Positions 24,080 to 34,022 of a stretch of DNA of 38,647 bases are shown here, piece by piece. This stretch comes from Alphaproteobacteria bacterium. Its GTDB lineage: Bacteria; Pseudomonadota; Alphaproteobacteria; MPNO01; UBA830. The notes beneath the pieces were generated by a model. That model saw only the letters and a program-made list of their open reading frames with translations. It did not search any database and was not told the DNA's origin. Both the position numbers and the translations under genes were made by a program. Within the stretch, counting starts at the first letter, position 1. The number at the start of each line of letters is the position of its first letter. The stretch spans positions 1-38,647 of the forward strand of contig JAJEBT010000161.1 of assembly GCA_022822405.1 (NCBI GenBank), in the 5' to 3' direction.

Positions 24080-25594
24080 TCAGCGGGCATCGCCGCCGGC
24101 GTCCTGCGCGCCCGCGCCGCCCGCGCCGCCCGGCGCGGCGGTGTCGAATCCGGCCGCGTCCTCGATGGCGCGCGCTGCCGAGAACAGCGTCGGCTCGTCG
24201 AACGGACGGGCGATGAGCTGCAGTCCGAGCGGCAGCCCGTCCGCGGTCAGTCCGGCGGGAACGGAGATCGCGGGCAGTCCGGCCAGCGAACTCGGCACCG
24301 TGAGCACGTCGTTCAGGTACATGGCGATCGGGTCGTCCGACTTTTCGCCCATGGCAAAGGCCGGTTCGGGCGTCGTCGGCGTCAGGATCACGTCGCAGTT
24401 TTCGAAGGCGTCCGTGAAGTCGCGGATGATGAGGGTGCGCACCTGCTGCGCCTTCACGTAGTAGGCGTCGTAATAGCCCTGCGACAGCACGTAGGTGCCG
24501 ATGAGGATGCGCCGCCGGACTTCGGCGCCGAAGCCAGCGCCCCTCGTCTTCCCGTACATGCTGTCGAGGTCGTCGGCATCTTCGCGCAGGCCGTAGCGCA
24601 CTCCGTCATAGCGCGCCAGGTTCGACGAGGCCTCGGCCGGGGCAATTATGTAGTAGGCCGGAAGCGCGTACCGGGTGTGCTTCAGGCTGATTCCGACGGG
24701 TTCGGCGCCGGCTGCCGCGAGCCATTCCCGGCCGTGGTCCCAGAGCGCGGCGATATCGGGATTGGTCCCGTCAACCGCATATTCCTCGGGGATCCCGACC
24801 CTTAGGCCGCGCACCGAGCGTTCGAGCGCGGCCTCGCAGTCGGGCTGCGGAACGTCGGCGGAGGTTGAATCCGCTGGATCGAAGCCCGCCATGCCGCCGA
24901 GCATGATCGCCGCGTCGCGTACCGTGCGCGTCATCGGGCCCGCCTGGTCGAGCGAAGACGCGAAGGCCACGATCCCCCAGCGGGAACATCTTCCGTAGGT
25001 CGGCTTCATCCCGACGATGCCGCAGAATGCGGCCGGCTGGCGGATGGACCCGCCGGTATCGGTCCCCACCGCGCCGGCGCAGAGCCGCGCCGCGACGGCC
25101 GCGGCCGAACCGCCCGAGGATCCCCCGGGAACCAGTGGCCGATCGTCGCCGCTGCGCCGCCAGGGGTTGACGACCCCGCCGAAATGGCTCGTCTCGCTGG
25201 ACGAGCCCATGGCGAACTCGTCGAGATTGGTCTTGCCCAGGAGCACGCTGCCGGCCTGGCGGAGATTGGCCGAGACCGTGCTTTCGTAGGGCGGGACGAA
25301 GCCCTCGAGAATGCGCGATGACGCCGTCGTCATGATCCCTTCGGTGCACAGGAGATCCTTTACGGCGATCGGTATGCCGTCGAGCGGACCGAGGGTTTCC
25401 CTGGCGGCGCGCCGGGCGTCGGACGCCTCGGCGTCGGCGAGCGCGCGCTCCGGGGTTTCGGTGACGAACGCGTTCAGGGCCCGCCCGTCAGCCATCGCGG
25501 CGATGTGCGCTTCGGCCAGTTCGCGCGCCGAGATCTCGCCTGCTGCGAGGAGGTCGCGTCCATCGGCGATGGAGAGGTCCGTCAGGCCTGCCAC
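24080..25594 (-). CDS. gatA: Asp-tRNA(Asn)/Glu-tRNA(Gln) amidotransferase subunit A
   Basis: This 504-residue amidase subunit releases ammonia from glutamine for transamidation. The Ser-cisSer-Lys triad is visible as Lys79 ([10 protein letters not shown]), Ser159 (PGGSSGGS) and Ser183 ([15 protein letters not shown]). The GTG start at 25594 overlaps the gatC stop by one base (TAGTG). The frame runs open far upstream through gatC and ruvX, but that part has no family similarity. A Gly/Ala-rich tail ([16 protein letters not shown]) lengthens the C-terminus slightly. Confidence 0.97.
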   Translation of the reverse strand: MAGLTDLSIADGRDLLAAGEISARELAEAHIAAMADGRALNAFVTETPERALADAEASDARRAARETLGPLDGIPIAVKDLLCTEGIMTTASSRILEGFVPPYESTVSANLRQAGSVLLGKTNLDEFAMGSSSETSHFGGVVNPWRRSGDDRPLVPGGSSGGSAAAVAARLCAGAVGTDTGGSIRQPAAFCGIVGMKPTYGRCSRWGIVAFASSLDQAGPMTRTVRDAAIMLGGMAGFDPADSTSADVPQPDCEAALERSVRGLRVGIPEEYAVDGTNPDIAALWDHGREWLAAAGAEPVGISLKHTRYALPAYYIIAPAEASSNLARYDGVRYGLREDADDLDSMYGKTRGAGFGAEVRRRILIGTYVLSQGYYDAYYVKAQQVRTLIIRDFTDAFENCDVILTPTTPEPAFAMGEKSDDPIAMYLNDVLTVPSSLAGLPAISVPAGLTADGLPLGLQLIARPFDEPTLFSAARAIEDAAGFDTAAPGGAGGAGAQDAGGDAR

Positions 25595-25881
25595 TACTCG
25601 ACCACTTTCGGCACTGCGAACATGCCCTGTTGCCGGTCGGGCGCGTTGGCGGTGACCTTTTCGGCGATTCCGCCGTCCGCGACCTCGTCGGCGCGATGGC
25701 GCAACCTGGTCTCGGTCACCGAGGCGACCGGCGGGACGCCGGCGGTGTCCACCTCCCCGAGCTGCTCGACCCAGAGCAGGATCTTCGAAAGCTCCTCGGA
25801 GAGCGGTCCGAGGTCGTCCTCGGGCACTTCCACGCGGGCAAGCCGCGCGATGCCCCTGACTGTTTCCTGGTCTACGGACAT
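25594..25881 (-). CDS. gatC: Asp-tRNA(Asn)/Glu-tRNA(Gln) amidotransferase subunit C
   Basis: This 95-residue GatC stabilises the GatA-GatB complex. It starts [20 protein letters not shown] and has the conserved [20 protein letters not shown] and the C-terminal [14 protein letters not shown] lies nine bases before the ATG at 25881. It is the first gene of gatC-gatA-orf-gatB and is divergent from ruvX across 109 bases, where the operon promoter should lie. Confidence 0.95.
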   Translation of the reverse strand: MSVDQETVRGIARLARVEVPEDDLGPLSEELSKILLWVEQLGEVDTAGVPPVASVTETRLRHRADEVADGGIAEKVTANAPDRQQGMFAVPKVVE

Positions 25882-25990
25882 GTACGGTCGACCCTTCGGG
25901 GGAAAAGCGCGGCGAACCTATCACCGGGCCCGGGGAGCGGCAAGGCGGGCGCTTCTTCCCCGCGCCGCGCCGGTGGCGTATGTATGGGGC

Positions 25991-26467
25991 GTGATAGTCG
26001 ACGAGCTCATAGCGCTGTCCGAATGGCTGCCCGAACGCGCCTGCCTGGCGGGCCTCGACCATGGCACCAGGACCATCGGCGTCGCGGTCTCCGACGACCA
26101 ACGCAGGGTTGCCGCCTCGCTGACGACGATCCGGCGCACGAAATTCACCCGCGACGCAGAGGCGCTCATCGGCATCCTGTCCGAATACGGTATTGCGGGC
26201 ATCGTCCTCGGACTGCCGCTCAGCATGGACGGTACCGAGGGCAGGCGCTGCCAGTCCGTGCGCCAGTTCGCCGACAACCTGTCGCGCAAGACCGATATTC
26301 CGATCGCCTTCTGGGACGAACGCCTGTCCTCGCGGGCCGTCGAGCGCCAGCTGATCGCGCACGACGTCAGCCGCCGCCGCCGCGCCGCCGTCATTGACAG
26401 GATGGCGGCCCAGTTCATCCTTCAGGGCGCCCTGGATTATCTCGCCCTGCGGTGGGATCGCGATTAG
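25991..26467 (+). CDS. ruvX: Holliday junction resolvase-like RuvX (YqgF)
   Basis: This 158-residue RNase H-fold nuclease is implicated in pre-16S rRNA 5'-end processing. Signatures are [47 protein letters not shown] and [14 protein letters not shown], with the metal-binding Asp residues in the first and last. The GTG at 25991 is the most plausible start; the ribosome binding site is poor. It lies back-to-back with gatC, a pairing seen in several alphaproteobacteria. Confidence 0.93.
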   Translation: MIVDELIALSEWLPERACLAGLDHGTRTIGVAVSDDQRRVAASLTTIRRTKFTRDAEALIGILSEYGIAGIVLGLPLSMDGTEGRRCQSVRQFADNLSRKTDIPIAFWDERLSSRAVERQLIAHDVSRRRRAAVIDRMAAQFILQGALDYLALRWDRD

Positions 26468-26502
26468 CCGGGACGGCGCGGAGAAGGCTTGCCGTTCACG
26501 GT

Positions 26503-27198
26503 TCAGCCGGCGGCGAGAGGCTCTATGCAGCGGGAGTCGTCGTGACGGGCGCTGTTGACTAGGGTGCCCACCCTGACCGAAGTCATGGCACCGTCCGGGA
26601 AGGGGACGAGAGGGACTTCGCCGCCAGCCAGCCACGTCGTCGCCGCCCCGGAGTCCAGAATTACCGGCATGCGGTGATGAACGGGGCGCACGACGCCGTT
26701 CGCCTCGGTTGTCAGGATGGTGCAGGTCTCGAGCGGGTCGTTCGAGGGCCGATCGTCGAACAGGCCCGGAAGTTCGGCTTCGGACGGTGCCGTCCAGCTC
26801 TCCCAGAGGCCGGCCAGCGCGAACGGCCGCCGGTTTCCCGTGGCAAAAAGGTAGGGCTGGCGTTGCCCTCCTTCGCGTTTCCACTCGAAGAATCCGTCCG
26901 CCGGAATGATGCAGCGCCGCGCCCTGAACGCTGCGCGGAATGATGGTTTTTCGCGCACGGTCTCGGCGCGCGCGTTGATGAGCCGGTGGCCGATTCCGGG
27001 GTCTGCGGCCCAGGGCGGCACGAGCCCCCACCGGAGCATTGCCAGGCGCCGTCCGTCCTGTTCGCCGCGTATCGCCGCCACCTGCTGGCCCGGTGCGACG
27101 TTGTAGCGCGGCCTGAGGTCGAACGGGGGGCCGTCAAGCGGGCCGAACAGTTCGATCAGGTCGTCCCAGGAGAAAGTCTGGGTGAATCTTCCGCACAT
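26503..27198 (-). CDS. SOS response-associated peptidase (SRAP, YedK/HMCES family)
   Basis: This 231-residue SRAP protein forms a covalent cross-link with abasic sites in single-stranded DNA. The catalytic Cys2 is in MCGRFTQTF. Further conserved parts are [47 protein letters not shown] with its active-site glutamate, and the histidine in HHRMPVIL. The start must be the ATG at 27198 because Cys2 has to be the N-terminal residue after Met removal; an earlier ATG at 27231 would bury it. It is convergent with ruvX. Confidence 0.95.
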   Translation of the reverse strand: MCGRFTQTFSWDDLIELFGPLDGPPFDLRPRYNVAPGQQVAAIRGEQDGRRLAMLRWGLVPPWAADPGIGHRLINARAETVREKPSFRAAFRARRCIIPADGFFEWKREGGQRQPYLFATGNRRPFALAGLWESWTAPSEAELPGLFDDRPSNDPLETCTILTTEANGVVRPVHHRMPVILDSGAATTWLAGGEVPLVPFPDGAMTSVRVGTLVNSARHDDSRCIEPLAAG

Positions 27199-27294
27199 TA
27201 CGGCGCGGCGCCGCGGGCCGTATCCGGCCATGGTGGCGGGTTGGCAGGCGTTGCCCGGTGCGGTGCGCGCGCGTTTGCAATTGGCTGCTGATCG

Positions 27295-27321
27295 GCTAAT
27301 GTACTATTGACACTCATTAGC
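27295..27321. promoter_or_regulatory. Iron-regulator-like dyad upstream of bfd
   Basis: A nested dyad lies 27 bases before the bfd start. The outer arms are GCTAATG (27295-27301) and CATTAGC (27315-27321). The inner dyad is CTATTGA-CAC-TCATTAG (27304-27320). The AT-rich TAATGA/TCATTA words recall Fur- or Irr-type sites, which would fit a ferredoxin of iron storage. The match to any single consensus is loose. Confidence 0.4.
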
Positions 27322-27347
27322 AAGTAGAACGCTGCGGCGGAAGACTC

Positions 27348-27560
27348 ATGTATGTCTGCATCTGCAATGCGATTCGCGAGGCGGAAGTCCGGGAACTCGT
27401 CCGTGCCGGCGTCAGGACGGCCGAGCAGGCCTATGAGGAATTCGGCTGCGAGCCGGTCTGCACCCACTGCACCGACTACATGCAGGAGGTTCTCGATGAG
27501 GAGGCCCTGCAGATCGAGGCCGCGCCGGTGCAGGCCTATTCGGGACTTGTGAACGACTGA
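27348..27560 (+). CDS. bfd: Bacterioferritin-associated ferredoxin
   Basis: This 70-residue [2Fe-2S] protein reduces the haem of bacterioferritin so that stored iron is released. The ligands Cys4, Cys6, Cys38 and Cys41 are at the same positions as in E. coli and Pseudomonas Bfd ([11 protein letters not shown] and CEPVCTHC). The length is normal. Its 3' end overlaps the convergent bfr gene by 25 bases. Confidence 0.94.
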   Translation: MYVCICNAIREAEVRELVRAGVRTAEQAYEEFGCEPVCTHCTDYMQEVLDEEALQIEAAPVQAYSGLVND

Positions 27561-28009
27561 AGGAAATTCTGGAGCCCGATGCTCTCGATCAAGGCGAGTT
27601 GGGTTTCCAGCCAGTCTATGTGTTCCTCTTCGTTCTCCATGATGGCCACGAAAATGTCGCGAGAGACATAGTCGGCGACCTTCTCGCAGTGTGCTACCGC
27701 CGCGACCAGGTCCTTGTGGGAATCGTGCTCGAGTTGAAGATCGGCCCGCAGGGCCTCCTCGACGTTCTCGCCGATCCGCAGGCGTCCGAGATTCTGGAGG
27801 TTGGGAATCCCGTCGAGAAAGAGAATGCGCCCGATCAGTGTGTCGGCATGCTTCATCTCGTCGATGGATTCGCGGTATTCGATGTCGTTGAGCTTGTCCA
27901 GGCCCCAGTTCTTGAACATGCGCGCGTGAAGGAAGTACTGGTTGATGGCGGTCAACTCGTTCTTCAGCACCGTGTTGAGGTGCTGGATCACATCCTTGTC
28001 ACCCTGCAT
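27536..28009 (-). CDS. bfr: Bacterioferritin
   Basis: This 157-residue subunit of the 24-mer haem-containing iron store has a complete ferroxidase centre: Glu18, Glu51, His54, Glu94, Glu127 and His130. Met52 is the haem ligand. GGGGAGG upstream supports the ATG at 28009; a longer frame from 28057 adds a Gly/Lys-rich leader with no family match. It is tail-to-tail with its electron donor gene bfd and overlaps it. Confidence 0.97.
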   Translation of the reverse strand: MQGDKDVIQHLNTVLKNELTAINQYFLHARMFKNWGLDKLNDIEYRESIDEMKHADTLIGRILFLDGIPNLQNLGRLRIGENVEEALRADLQLEHDSHKDLVAAVAHCEKVADYVSRDIFVAIMENEEEHIDWLETQLALIESIGLQNFLQSFTSPE

Positions 28010-28066
28010 CCCGCTGTTTCCTCCCCGCTTCCCAGCCTCTTTGCCGTCAGTGCCCACTCTAGCCGG

Positions 28067-28447
28067 TCACGTCTGGGGCTGCAATCCGCCAGCGACCATG
28101 GGGCCGAGCCGCGCACCGGCCAGGATGTGGACATGGAGATGCATCACCTCCTGCTGGGCGTCGTCGCCGTGGTTGGTGATGAGCCGGTATCCCGTCGCGT
28201 CGACGCCCAGGAGCTTGGCCGTTTCCCCGATCGCCGCCACGTACCCGGCCTGCGCGGCCGGCGGCGCATTGGCCGCGAAATCGTCCCATGAGACGTATGG
28301 CCCCTTGGGGATCACGAGCACATGGATCGGTGCCTGGGGGTTGATGTCCCTGAAGGCCAGGGCGTGGTCGGTCTCGTGAACCTTGCTGCAGGGGATCTCG
28401 CCGCGGAGAATCCGGGCAAAGAGGTTGTTGTCGTCATATGCCGTCAT
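28067..28447 (-). CDS. HIT family nucleotide-binding hydrolase (HinT-like)
   Basis: This 126-residue histidine-triad protein resembles HinT, which cleaves phosphoramidates such as AMP-lysine. The triad is HLHVH at 103-107, with LFARILRGEIPCSKVHET at the start and HVLVIPKGPYVSWDDF in the middle. The ATG at 28447 overlaps the stop of hisE by four bases (ATGA), so the two are translated together. Confidence 0.94.
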   Translation of the reverse strand: MTAYDDNNLFARILRGEIPCSKVHETDHALAFRDINPQAPIHVLVIPKGPYVSWDDFAANAPPAAQAGYVAAIGETAKLLGVDATGYRLITNHGDDAQQEVMHLHVHILAGARLGPMVAGGLQPQT

Positions 28448-28782
28448 GTCTTTCCCCGTGAGGCTTTTTCCTGCAGTCCGGAGACGCCCTCGCGCCGCGC
28501 CAGCTCCGCGGCGACGTCCGCCGGCGTTATGCCGGCATCGGCCCATGCGACGAGCAGATGGTAGAGGAGATCGGCGCTTTCCGAGACCAGCGCATCGCGG
28601 TCGTGCGCGACCGCGGCAATGACCGTTTCCAGCGCTTCTTCGCCCAGCTTGCGCGCGACCCTCTCCGTGCCGTCCGCCAGCAGCCGGGCCGTGTAGGACT
28701 CGGACGGGTCGCCGCCGGCCCGCGAACTCACGACCGCATGGAGGCGGCCGATCACGTCGCCGATGTCTTCGCTGTCTTTCAT
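28444..28782 (-). CDS. hisE: Phosphoribosyl-ATP pyrophosphatase
   Basis: This 112-residue enzyme of histidine synthesis hydrolyses phosphoribosyl-ATP to phosphoribosyl-AMP. It has the all-alpha MazG-like fold with SYTARLLADGTERVARKLGE and EALETVIAAVAHDRDALVSE and then ADLLYHLLV; the Glu and Asp residues of the EExxE and ExxD motifs bind magnesium. The ATG at 28782 gives the normal length. It lies apart from the rest of the his genes, none of which is in this window. Confidence 0.93.
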   Translation of the reverse strand: MKDSEDIGDVIGRLHAVVSSRAGGDPSESYTARLLADGTERVARKLGEEALETVIAAVAHDRDALVSESADLLYHLLVAWADAGITPADVAAELARREGVSGLQEKASRGKT

Positions 28783-28948
28783 GGGTCCGCCGCACCGCCC
28801 CGTCGCGGGATCATCATGTGAAAGGGTGGCCGGCAGACGCCGAGGCGGGCGCGTCTCCGGGCGCGACGGTGCTGTAGCATGGCGTGTCGCCCGCGGCAAG
28901 ATCGTGTGCCGAACGGGGGCATTTGCCGGCGCGCTCCGGGCCTCCCGA

Positions 28949-30250
28949 TCACCGCCTTTCGTGGACTTTGCGGCCGCCGGCATAGGTCGCCCGGATCGCG
29001 CGGTCGTCGGCCAGCACGATCTGGGCGAACAGAAGATCCCGGAGGCTTTCCGCCCGTTCCACCCGCTGGCCGATGATCGGCGTCGATTCCGGATCGAGCA
29101 CCGTCATGTCGGCCTCGAAACCCGGCGCTATCCGGCCGATCCGGTCGCCGAGCGAGAGCGCGTCCGCCGCGCCTGCCGTCGACAGCCAGAACGCCTCTTC
29201 GGGCGCAAGCGTCCGCCCGTTGAGCTGCGCGATTTCGTAGGCGGCCTTCATGGTGGCGAACGGCGATAGCGATGAACCGCCGCCGACGTCGCTGCCGAGC
29301 AGTACCGGGACCCCGGCCGCTCTCGTCCGGGCGATGTCGAACAGGCCGCTTCCCATGAACAGGTTCGAGGTCGGGCAGTGGACGAACCGCGAACGGCTCG
29401 ATGCGGCAAGGCCGAGATCGTCCTCGTCCATGTGAATCGCGTGTCCGAACAGCGATCGCGGGCCGAGCAGTCCGAAACCGCGATAGACGTCGAGATAGGA
29501 TCTCGCTTTCGGAAACAACTCGCGGACCCAGCGGATCTCGTCGAGATTTTCCGACAGGTGGGTCTGCATGTACACGTCAGGAAACGCGCCGAGCAGGGCG
29601 GCGCAGGCTTCGAGCTGGGCCGGCGTGCTCGTGGGCGCGAATCTCGGCGTGACGGCATAGAGGCTGCGTTCGCGCCCGTGCCAGGTCTCGATCAGGGCGC
29701 GGCTGTCGTCGTAACCGCTCGCGGCGCTGTCGCGCACCGCGTCGGGCGCGTTGCGGTCCATGAGCACCTTTCCGGCAATCATCCGGAGCCCGCGCACCTC
29801 GGACTCCTCGAAAAACGCCGTGACCGATTCAGGGTGAACCGTGCAGTAGACGGCGGCGGTCGTCGTGCCGGCAGCAAGCAGCAGGTCAAGAAACAGGCGC
29901 GCCATCGAGGCGGCATGGTCAGGATCCGCGAACCTTGCCTCTTCGGGAAAGGTGTAGGCCTCCAGCCATTCCAGAAGCTGGGCTCCATAAGACGCGATCA
30001 CCCCGATCTGGGGGTAGTGGACGTGGGCGTCGATGAAGCCCGGCAGAATTATCTCCCGGCCGTAGGTGTGCGTGGAGGCGCCGGCCGCCAGGTGTCCGGG
30101 CAGTTCCGCCCGTCGCCCGACCCAGGCGATCTTCCCGTCCTCGACCAGCACCGCGCCGCTCTCGATCCAGGTGACGGCGTCCGGGTTGGCGGCCGGATCG
30201 TCGTCGAACGACAGCACGTTGCCGGTCAGGAGCAGGCGGTCTTCGGCCAT
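28949..30250 (-). CDS. guaD: Guanine deaminase
   Basis: This 433-residue amidohydrolase converts guanine to xanthine and ammonia. The zinc site motifs are PGFIDAHVHYPQIG, the histidine in YMQTHLSENLDEIRW, FGHAIHMDEDD and the aspartate in LLGSDVGGGSSLSPF. VHCPTSNLFMGSGLFD is typical of GuaD. The length matches the family. It begins 32 bases after xdhB on the same strand, so its product xanthine is the substrate of the enzyme encoded just upstream. Confidence 0.95.
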   Translation of the reverse strand: MAEDRLLLTGNVLSFDDDPAANPDAVTWIESGAVLVEDGKIAWVGRRAELPGHLAAGASTHTYGREIILPGFIDAHVHYPQIGVIASYGAQLLEWLEAYTFPEEARFADPDHAASMARLFLDLLLAAGTTTAAVYCTVHPESVTAFFEESEVRGLRMIAGKVLMDRNAPDAVRDSAASGYDDSRALIETWHGRERSLYAVTPRFAPTSTPAQLEACAALLGAFPDVYMQTHLSENLDEIRWVRELFPKARSYLDVYRGFGLLGPRSLFGHAIHMDEDDLGLAASSRSRFVHCPTSNLFMGSGLFDIARTRAAGVPVLLGSDVGGGSSLSPFATMKAAYEIAQLNGRTLAPEEAFWLSTAGAADALSLGDRIGRIAPGFEADMTVLDPESTPIIGQRVERAESLRDLLFAQIVLADDRAIRATYAGGRKVHERR

Positions 30251-30282
30251 GCCGGATTGCCGGGGTTCCCGCGCCGTCCGGG

Positions 30283-32613
30283 TCAGGCGCCAGCGCGGCG
30301 GCGGATGTCGTCGACGGCCGTGAGGATCGCTTCCGGCGTGGCCGGCGCGTCAAGGCGCGGCAGCAGCCGGTGGCCGGCCAGGCTGCCGACGGCGTCCCGG
30401 ATCGCAAGCCAGACCGCGATTGCCAGCATGAGCGGAGGCTCGCCCACCGCCTTGGACCGGAAGATGGTCGGCACGCGGTTCGGCGCGTCTTCGAGGATGT
30501 GGGACACGAAGTGGGCCGGCACGTCCCGGCTTCCCGGAATCTTGTAGGTCGACGGCCCGTGGGTGGAGAGGCGGCCCCGGTCGTCCCAGACCAGCTCCTC
30601 CGAGGTGACCCAGCCCATGCCCTGGACGAACGCGCCCTCGATCTGGCCGAGGTCGATGGCCGGGTTCAGCGACGCGCCGCAGTCCTGGAGAATGTCGACG
30701 CGGAGCGTGCGCGACTCGCCGGTCAGCGTGTCGATCGCCACCTCGGCGGCGCAAGCGCCGTAGGTGAAGTAGTAGAACGGATTTCCCGTCATGGTTTCGG
30801 GATCCCAGTGGATTTCCGGCGTCCGGTAATGGCCGGTGGCCGACAGCGAGACCCGGTCCTTCCAGGCCAGCTCCGCGACTTCCGCGAAGGACAGGCTCTC
30901 GTTGCCGGCATAGACGCGGTTCTGGCGGAACCGGATCGATTCGGTCGGCGCCTGCAGATGCCTGGCCGCGACCTTCGCCATTCTCCCCCTGATCTCCTTC
31001 GCCGCGTTGAAGGCGGCCATGCCGTTGAGGTCGGAGCCGGCCGAAGCCGCGGTCGCCGACGTGTTGGGCACCTTGTCGGTCCGCGTGGCCGACACGCCGA
31101 CATGGGAGATGTCGATCTGGAAGGTCGAGGCGACCACCTGGGCGACCTTGGTGAAGAGCCCCTGGCCCATCTCCGTGCCGCCGTGGTTGAGATGGACGCT
31201 GCCGTCGGTATAGACATGCACCAGCGCGCCGCCCTGGTTGAGGGTGGGCAGGTTGAACGAGATGCCGAACTTGACCGGCATCAGGGCAAGCCCCTTCTTC
31301 AGGGTCGCATTGTCCCGGTTGAAGGCCGCGACCGAACGCCGGAGCCCCCGATAGTCGATTTCCCGGGTCAGCCGGCCCATGAGTTCGGGCATGATGTTGT
31401 CGCGGACCTTCTGGCCGTACGGGGTGACGTTGCGCTTGCGCTTTCCGTACCAGTTGACGGTGCGGATCCGCTCGACGCTCTTGCCGAGCTGTCGCGCCAC
31501 ATGCTCGATCGCGGTCTCGATCGCGAGCATGGCCTGCGGCCCCCCGAAACCGCGGAAGGCGGTGTTGGACACGGTGTTCGTCCGGCACGGCCAGCCGCGA
31601 AACAGCGCGTTCGGGATGTAATAGGCGTTGTCGAGGTGGCACAGGGTGCGGCCGAGGACCCCGGCCGTGAGGTCCGTGAAATTCCCGGCGCGGGCGGCGC
31701 AGTCGAAGACGGCGCCCTGGATGCGCCCGTCATCGTCGACGCCGAGACGGTAGCGAAACAGGAAGTCATGGCGCTTGCCGGTGGCGACCATGTCGTCATC
31801 GCGGCGCAGCCGGAGCTTGACCGGCCGTCCGCCGGCGCGGGCAAGAAGCGCCGCGATCGCCGCAATCCCCGTCGCCTGGCTTTCCTTGCCGCCGAACCCG
31901 CCTCCCATGCGCCGCACTTCGACGGTGACGGTGCCCAGCGGCTGGCCCAGCACATGGGCCACCCCGTGCTGCACTTCGGTCGGATGCTGGGTCGACGAGT
32001 ACACCGTCATTTCGCGTTCCTCGCCGGGAACCGCGAGCGCCGCCTGCGATTCGAGATAGAAGTGATCCTGGCCGCCGCAGCGGACCTCGCCCGAGATCTC
32101 GTTGGCCGCAGCGGCAATCGCCGCCTCGGCGTCCCCGCGCACGATCCGCGGCGGCGAATAGGTGTAGAGGCCGCGCTCCCAGGCCTCCTCTATGGACAGC
32201 ACCGGCTCGAGTTCCCGGTAGGCGATTTCGACGAGGCGCGCGGCCGCAAGCGCCTCGTCCCAGCTGTCGGCGGCGACTGCGGCGACGGGCTGGCCGGCGC
32301 AGGTCGCGACGCCTTCGGCCAGCACCTGTTCGCCGTCGAACACGGGCGCGACATCGTTGATGCCCGGTATGTCGGCGGCGGTGATCACGGCGGACACGCC
32401 GGGAGCCGCGGCGGCGGCGGCGGTATCGATCGACAGTATCTCGGCGTGGGCGTGCGGGCTCAGGACCAGCGCCGCCTCCTGCGTGCCGGCGGGCAGCGGC
32501 ATGTCGTCGATGAAGAGCGCTGCCCCCGTCACATGCCTGAGCGCGCTGTCGTGGGCGGCGCCGGTGTGAACGGCGCCGTCGACGTCCGCGAGCGCGGTGG
32601 CCTGCCGCGCCAT
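30283..32613 (-). CDS. xdhB: Xanthine dehydrogenase molybdopterin-binding subunit
   Basis: This 776-residue large subunit carries the molybdenum cofactor and oxidises hypoxanthine and xanthine to urate. Key segments are RRMGGGFGGKESQATG, TNTVSNTAFRGFGGPQAM, NHGGTEMGQGLFTKVAQV and the catalytic glutamate region SKAVGEPPLML. The length is close to R. capsulatus XdhB. The ATG at 32613 overlaps the xdhA stop by one base (TAATG). No xdhC cofactor-insertion gene is in the window. Confidence 0.96.
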   Translation of the reverse strand: MARQATALADVDGAVHTGAAHDSALRHVTGAALFIDDMPLPAGTQEAALVLSPHAHAEILSIDTAAAAAAPGVSAVITAADIPGINDVAPVFDGEQVLAEGVATCAGQPVAAVAADSWDEALAAARLVEIAYRELEPVLSIEEAWERGLYTYSPPRIVRGDAEAAIAAAANEISGEVRCGGQDHFYLESQAALAVPGEEREMTVYSSTQHPTEVQHGVAHVLGQPLGTVTVEVRRMGGGFGGKESQATGIAAIAALLARAGGRPVKLRLRRDDDMVATGKRHDFLFRYRLGVDDDGRIQGAVFDCAARAGNFTDLTAGVLGRTLCHLDNAYYIPNALFRGWPCRTNTVSNTAFRGFGGPQAMLAIETAIEHVARQLGKSVERIRTVNWYGKRKRNVTPYGQKVRDNIMPELMGRLTREIDYRGLRRSVAAFNRDNATLKKGLALMPVKFGISFNLPTLNQGGALVHVYTDGSVHLNHGGTEMGQGLFTKVAQVVASTFQIDISHVGVSATRTDKVPNTSATAASAGSDLNGMAAFNAAKEIRGRMAKVAARHLQAPTESIRFRQNRVYAGNESLSFAEVAELAWKDRVSLSATGHYRTPEIHWDPETMTGNPFYYFTYGACAAEVAIDTLTGESRTLRVDILQDCGASLNPAIDLGQIEGAFVQGMGWVTSEELVWDDRGRLSTHGPSTYKIPGSRDVPAHFVSHILEDAPNRVPTIFRSKAVGEPPLMLAIAVWLAIRDAVGSLAGHRLLPRLDAPATPEAILTAVDDIRRRAGA

Positions 32614-34022
32614 TACCGCAGCTCCGCCGCGCCGAGCGCCATGACGTCGGTCTCGCCGCCGGGCGCGGCGGTGTCGCGCCACAGGCGGACCAGCAGGTTG
32701 GCGGCCACCCGCATCCGGTAGGCGGCGCTGCCGCGATGATCGGTGATCGGGCGGAAGTCTCCGGCCAGCGCGGCGCCGGCGCCGAGTGCCGCCGCTTCGG
32801 ACCACGCCATGCCGTGGAGCGCGTCCTCGGCCCGGCGCGCGCGCGCCGGAACCGCGGCCATGCCGCCATATGCGATGCGCGCGGCGGCGACCGCACCCCC
32901 GTCGAGGGTGATGCGGTAGGCCCCGATGACCGTCGAGATGTCCTGGTCGTAGCGCTTGGATACCTTGTAGGCGCGGAAGATCTCGCCGGGCGCCGGCTTC
33001 GGCAGGCGGATCGCGCGAATGACCTCATCGCGCCCGAGCGCCGTCCTGCGGTAGCCGACGAAGAAGTCTTCGATCGGGATCTCGCGTTCGCCGCCCGGAG
33101 ATGACACGACCAGGGTCGCGTCGAGCGCGATCAGGCAGGGCGGGGTGTCGCCGATCGGTGACGCGTTCCCGATATTGCCTCCGATGGTGCCGAGATTGCG
33201 GATCTGCCGCGAGCCGAGCCGACGCACGATATGCCCGAACGAGGGGTAGAGAGCCTCAAGCGCCGGCAGGGCCTCCGTATAGGTCACCGCGGCGCCGAAG
33301 GTCACGGAATCCGAAGCCTCCTCGACGGCGCACAGTTCGCGCACACGGGCGGTGTGCAGCACCGAAGGCGGCTGCCGCCGCTCCTTGCTCACATCAAGGC
33401 CCAGATCGGTTCCGCCGGCGAGCAGCATCGCGTCCGGATGTTCGGCGCGCAGCGCGAGCAGTTCGGCGAGGCTTGTCGGGGCGAAGAACGCGTGCCCGCC
33501 ATGGCGCTGTGCCGGCGTCGGTTCCGGCGGGCGGGCAGGTTGGTGGAAGGGGGAAAGCCCGGCCTCGCGCGCTGCGTCCACTATGGGGCGGTAACCGGTG
33601 CAGCGGCAGAGGTTGCCGGCAAGGGCTTCGTGGATCGTGTCGTCGGTAAGCGGTCCGGCATCATGTCCCAGGGCGACCAGGGCCGCGATGAATCCCGGGG
33701 TGCAGAATCCGCATTGTGTGCCTCCGAGGCGCGCCATCTCCTCCTGGACCGGCGTGATGCGGCCGCCGTTGGCGGACTCGAGGCCCTCGACGGTCAGGAT
33801 CTCGGCGCCGTCGGCCTGGCCGACCAGCATGAGGCAGGCATTGACCGCTTCGTGCCGTCCGCTGCTGCCGACGCGGATGATCGTGCAGGCGCCGCAGTCG
33901 CCCTCGGCGCAGCCCTCCTTGGCGGCGGTGAGTTGGAGCCGGGTCCGCAGGTAATCGAGCATCGTCATCGAACCGGGTGCTTCGGCCCGGTGGAGGACCC
34001 CGTTCAGGACGAAACGGCTCAT
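32613..34022 (-). CDS. xdhA: Xanthine dehydrogenase small subunit
   Basis: This 469-residue subunit carries two [2Fe-2S] clusters and FAD and passes electrons to NAD+. The plant-type cluster uses Cys38, Cys43, Cys46 and Cys63; the second uses Cys104, Cys107, Cys139 and Cys141 (CGFCTPG and NLCRCTGYRPI). The FAD domain has LLAGGTDLGLDVSKERR and NLGTIGGNIGNASPIGDTPP. The ATG at 34022 removes a short Arg-rich leader that the frame would otherwise include. It is the first gene of xdhA-xdhB-guaD. Confidence 0.95.
   Translation of the reverse strand: MSRFVLNGVLHRAEAPGSMTMLDYLRTRLQLTAAKEGCAEGDCGACTIIRVGSSGRHEAVNACLMLVGQADGAEILTVEGLESANGGRITPVQEEMARLGGTQCGFCTPGFIAALVALGHDAGPLTDDTIHEALAGNLCRCTGYRPIVDAAREAGLSPFHQPARPPEPTPAQRHGGHAFFAPTSLAELLALRAEHPDAMLLAGGTDLGLDVSKERRQPPSVLHTARVRELCAVEEASDSVTFGAAVTYTEALPALEALYPSFGHIVRRLGSRQIRNLGTIGGNIGNASPIGDTPPCLIALDATLVVSSPGGEREIPIEDFFVGYRRTALGRDEVIRAIRLPKPAPGEIFRAYKVSKRYDQDISTVIGAYRITLDGGAVAAARIAYGGMAAVPARARRAEDALHGMAWSEAAALGAGAALAGDFRPITDHRGSAAYRMRVAANLLVRLWRDTAAPGGETDVMALGAAELR

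Noticed and set aside
25595..27031. Long open frame on the minus strand continuing upstream from gatA through gatC and opposite ruvX
   Set aside because: Only the part from the GTG at 25594 matches the amidase family. The rest is antisense to or out of frame with well-recognised genes.
30370..32721. 783-codon plus-strand open frame opposite xdhB
   Set aside because: It is antisense to a fully recognisable xanthine dehydrogenase subunit and has no known domains.
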